DNA of 7,366 nucleotides, taken from Candidatus Adiutrix sp. (GTDB lineage: Bacteria; Desulfobacterota; Desulfarculia; Adiutricales; Adiutricaceae). Of this stretch, positions 5,508-7,366 are shown piece after piece (within the stretch, counting starts at the first letter, position 1; the number at the start of each line of letters is the position of its first letter). The notes under the pieces were generated by a model. It was not told where the DNA came from, did not search any database, and was given only the letters and a program-made list of their open reading frames with translations. Location: assembly GCA_031273445.1 (NCBI GenBank), contig JAISRV010000039.1, forward strand, positions 1-7,366, written 5' to 3'. A program made the translations under genes and the position numbers.

Positions 5508-7073
5508 TTGGGAAGCTACACTTATCTGACAAAAGGCAACGGGACCACATACGTCTACTGGCAGGTATCGCAGTGGGACAGCGAGCGCGGCATGAGCGTC
5601 CCCAAGAAAACATGCGTGGGTAAACTCGGGGACGATGGCGAGGTGATTTACAACAAACGCTTCTCCTATCCCGGCGCCATGGACGATTTGGATTCCGGTC
5701 GTGAAGAAGCCGAGGCCGTACTGATCGGCCAGAGCATGCTGCTGGACGCCGCCTGCAAGAGAAGCGGCCTAACCACGGCGCTCGACGACGTGTTCGGCAA
5801 GGCGGCGACGGCGCGCATCGTCTCCATCGCCTACGCCATCGTCGCGGGCGACTCGCGGATGTACGGGGCGGGCAGTTGGATGGAATCGCACGCCTGCCCC
5901 TGCCACGATGCCCCCTTGTCATCGCCGCGCATATCGGAAACATTCGCCGCCATCAGGTCGTCGCTCATCGAATCGTTCATGGCCAAGTGGGCCTCCCGGA
6001 CGGCTTCCGCCGATGCCGGGCATTACTGCTTCGACCTTACGAGCGTGTCCAGCTCCAACGAGAGCAACCCTTTCGTCGAATGGGGCTACAACCGCGACAA
6101 AGAGCGCCTGCCGCAGATCAACATCGCGCTTCTGTCCGGCATAACGTCACGGTTGCCATCGGCCTACCTGCTGCTGCCGGGCTCCGTGTCGGACGTGACT
6201 TGCGTCGACGAACTCGGGGAACGCATGGCCAAGTACGGGATCGGCGGGATCAGGCTCGCGCTCGACAGGGGTTTTTACTCGCAGGACAACCTTGACGACA
6301 TGGCGGGATCGGGGCGGCGCTTCATGATGCCCGTGCCGGGCAACGTGAACGCGGCGAAAGACTTGATTGACTCATGCCGTGCGGACATCGAGTCCGACCT
6401 GCACTTCGTTGAGACAACTGAAGACGGCACGGCGGCCGTGTACGGGATGACGGCGCTTGGGACAGCGGGAGGCAAGCGCCTGTGGCGACATGTGTATTTC
6501 GACGCTGCGAGAAGGGTCGAACACATATCGTCGTTTTTCGCGAGACTGTCCGCCTGGGAAAAGGAACTCAGGGAGAAACGCCCGAAAAAATGCAACCAGG
6601 CCTTCTATGACAAATACTTCATTGTCAAGGCCACGCCGAAAAGGGGCTATCGCGTCAAAAGGAACATAGCCGCCATAAACGAATTCAAAACCGACTATGC
6701 CGGCTTCTGGGTCATAGTGACGAACTTCGAGAAAGACGCGGGGAAAACCCTTGGGCTTTACCGCCAAAGGGCGAGGGTGGAACAACACTACGACGATCTG
6801 AAAAACGAACTCGACATGATGCGCGTAAGAACCCATCGCCAGGAAACCATGAGAGGGCGCGTGTTCGTCCATTTCGTCGCTCTCATCATCCTGCAGCAGC
6901 TGCGAATCATCATGCAGGATTCAAAAGCGCATGACGGAACGCTCACGGTCAGGACGACGCTTAAAAAGGTCGATTCCTACATGCGGATAAAGTTCAAGGG
7001 CCAATATAAGGACGTCCGCTCAACCATGTCAAAATCGCAACGCGAAATATTCACGGCCTTTGGGCTTCTTTGA
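5508..7073 (+). CDS. IS1634-family (IS4 superfamily) DDE transposase
   Basis: This 521-residue full-length transposase catalyses cut-and-paste movement of the surrounding IS. The N-terminus (YVYWQVSQWD, then KKTCVGKL and GEVI) is the typical opening of this group. The catalytic triad is clear: Asp176 in YCFDLTSVSS, Asp253 in LALDRGFYS, and Glu425 in LYRQRARVEQHYDDLK. The last is a perfect Y-(2)-R-(3)-E-(6)-K signature (Tyr418, Arg421, Glu425, Lys432) of the IS4 superfamily. The reading frame is intact and ends normally near the right terminus. The start is TTG at 5508, chosen because AAGGAGG lies 6 nt upstream. A weak start codon plus the masking hairpin suggest low expression. Confidence 0.93.
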   Translation: MGSYTYLTKGNGTTYVYWQVSQWDSERGMSVPKKTCVGKLGDDGEVIYNKRFSYPGAMDDLDSGREEAEAVLIGQSMLLDAACKRSGLTTALDDVFGKAATARIVSIAYAIVAGDSRMYGAGSWMESHACPCHDAPLSSPRISETFAAIRSSLIESFMAKWASRTASADAGHYCFDLTSVSSSNESNPFVEWGYNRDKERLPQINIALLSGITSRLPSAYLLLPGSVSDVTCVDELGERMAKYGIGGIRLALDRGFYSQDNLDDMAGSGRRFMMPVPGNVNAAKDLIDSCRADIESDLHFVETTEDGTAAVYGMTALGTAGGKRLWRHVYFDAARRVEHISSFFARLSAWEKELREKRPKKCNQAFYDKYFIVKATPKRGYRVKRNIAAINEFKTDYAGFWVIVTNFEKDAGKTLGLYRQRARVEQHYDDLKNELDMMRVRTHRQETMRGRVFVHFVALIILQQLRIIMQDSKAHDGTLTVRTTLKKVDSYMRIKFKGQYKDVRSTMSKSQREIFTAFGLL

Positions 7074-7121
7074 ACGCCTACAGCCAACATGACTGCTAGC
7101 TGAGGCGGGGAGGCTGGGAAC

Positions 7122-7138
7122 CTGGCACGTCAGTTGCT
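7122..7138 (+). promoter_or_regulatory. Sigma-54 (RpoN) promoter
   Basis: CTGGCACGTCAGTTGCT matches the -24/-12 consensus YTGGCACG-N4-TTGCW at every defined position, with the GG (7124-7125) and GC (7136-7137) 12 bp apart. Transcription should start near 7148-7149, about 57 nt before the ATG at 7206. The -12 half falls inside the IS right inverted repeat (7128-7142), so the promoter is at least partly made of IS sequence. A TATAAT at 7147-7152 has no good -35 partner. Confidence 0.68.
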
Positions 7139-7142
7139 TAAA
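7128..7142 (-). repeat. Right terminal inverted repeat of IS
   Basis: CGTCAGTTGCTTAAA is the inverted partner (13/15) of 5355-5369, lying 55 nt beyond the transposase stop. It overlaps the -12 element of the sigma-54 promoter. Confidence 0.6.
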
Positions 7143-7168
7143 CCTCTATAATTGGAGACGATATTTCA

Positions 7169-7186
7169 GGCCGCCCATTTGCGGCC
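7169..7186 (+). repeat. Leader hairpin, 6-bp GC stem
   Basis: GGCCGC and GCGGCC pair around a CCATTT loop in the leader between the sigma-54 site and the ATG at 7206. No T run follows, so it is not a terminator. It may only be a stabilising leader stem. Confidence 0.45.
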
Positions 7187-7205
7187 GCCAAGCGGGAGCG
7201 CCTTT

Positions 7206-7366
7206 ATGACGGCAATCGAGTTATTGAAAACCAGGGCCCAGGGGCGGCCCCTGATGCTGTGGGGGGCCCGGCAGTTGGGCCTGAGCGTTTTCGGTTCCCT
7301 CACTCGTCTGGGCCGGCCGCCGGCCGCCTTCATCGACTCCAGCGCCGATGTCCGGCGGGTGCGGGT
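7206..7366 (+). CDS. Truncated protein with Rossmann-like N-terminus
   Basis: Only the first 53 codons are present; the gene runs off the window. It begins MTAIELLKTRAQGRP, then LMLWGARQLGLSVFGSLTRL and RPPAAFIDSSADV. The pattern of a hydrophobic strand, WGAxxLG, a helix, then an acidic-ended strand (FIDS) resembles the nucleotide-binding start found in sugar-modifying and FkbM-like or SPASM-associated proteins. Those often begin with a 'yvfGaGxxGxxll...G..v.gfiDsd' segment. I cannot assign a family from so little. The ATG is supported by GGGAG 7 nt upstream. It lies just right of the IS and is probably transcribed from the sigma-54 site at 7122-7138. Confidence 0.6.
   Translation, partial: MTAIELLKTRAQGRPLMLWGARQLGLSVFGSLTRLGRPPAAFIDSSADVRRVR

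Larger units (their letters stand above)
5355..7142 (+). mobile_element. IS4-superfamily insertion sequence, IS1634-type
   Basis: The element is about 1.79 kb and encodes one DDE transposase. Proposed imperfect terminal inverted repeats are TTTAATCAACTGTCG (5355-5369) on the left and CGTCAGTTGCTTAAA (7128-7142) on the right. The right one, read in reverse complement, matches the left at 13 of 15 positions. Exact boundaries are uncertain by a few bases because I found no target-site duplication beside them. The IS1634 group is known for variable and sometimes very long target duplications, so a short one need not be present. The transposase frame is intact, so the element may still be active. 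Confidence 0.72.

Noticed and set aside
5356..5943. 195-codon minus-strand frame over the IS left part
   Set aside because: It is Arg/Pro/Ser-rich, antisense to the transposase, and runs through the IS terminus and hairpin. It is not a plausible protein.
6372..6872. 166-codon minus-strand frame inside the transposase gene
   Set aside because: It is antisense to conserved catalytic motifs of the transposase and has no start support of its own.
7147..7152. TATAAT as a sigma-70 -10 box for the last gene
   Set aside because: No acceptable -35 element lies 16-18 nt upstream, whereas the overlapping sigma-54 site matches its consensus fully.
1..7366. CRISPR array, tRNA or rRNA genes
   Set aside because: No regularly spaced repeats, no tRNA-like CCA/T-arm pattern and no rRNA-like stretch were seen on either strand.

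Overview
The window looks like a chromosomal segment of a GC-rich Gram-negative bacterium. The best guess is a deltaproteobacterium-like (Desulfobacterota) lineage, but this rests on overall feel and I did not run a taxonomic test. Support for Gram-negative comes from a YbiI-type DksA/TraR zinc-finger protein, an MltD-like lytic transglycosylase with a LysM-like tail, a consensus-quality sigma-54 site, and sigma-70 promoters with classical spacing.

Layout, left to right. Positions 1-333 are non-coding: an AT-rich start, a 13-bp-stem hairpin (114-145), one copy of a 65-bp repeat (177-241) and a good sigma-70 promoter (265-293). This promoter should drive a rightward two-gene unit: ybiI (334-603) and an AlbA_2/GHKL-type ATP-binding protein (657-1892). 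Positions 1893-2808 are gene-poor. They hold a possible decayed leftward coding remnant, a perfect 17-bp tandem repeat, a small leftward Cys-rich hypothetical gene (2335-2541) and strong palindromes in that gene's upstream region. Next come two leftward genes, each with its own promoter: a lytic transglycosylase (2809-3825) and an APH-fold sugar-kinase-like phosphotransferase resembling N-acetylhexosamine 1-kinases (3988-5157). The second copy of the 65-bp repeat (5261-5325) lies inverted just upstream of the kinase promoter.

An IS4-superfamily element of IS1634 type follows (about 5355-7142). It has 15-bp imperfect terminal repeats and an intact DDE transposase (5508-7073), with a hairpin that can mask the transposase ribosome binding site. 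At its right terminus a near-perfect sigma-54 promoter faces outward into the last gene (7206 to the window edge), which is truncated by the window and starts with a Rossmann-like segment.

The most interesting signals are non-coding. The 65-bp repeat pair is 62/65 identical, and both copies have the same orientation relative to, and lie close upstream of, a -35 box, so they bracket the ybiI-to-kinase block. The sigma-54 site is built partly from the IS end. The transposase has a readthrough-protection hairpin. I see no recognisable new defence or metabolic system. The transglycosylase and the amino-sugar-kinase-like gene could both touch cell-wall sugars, but that link is only inference.
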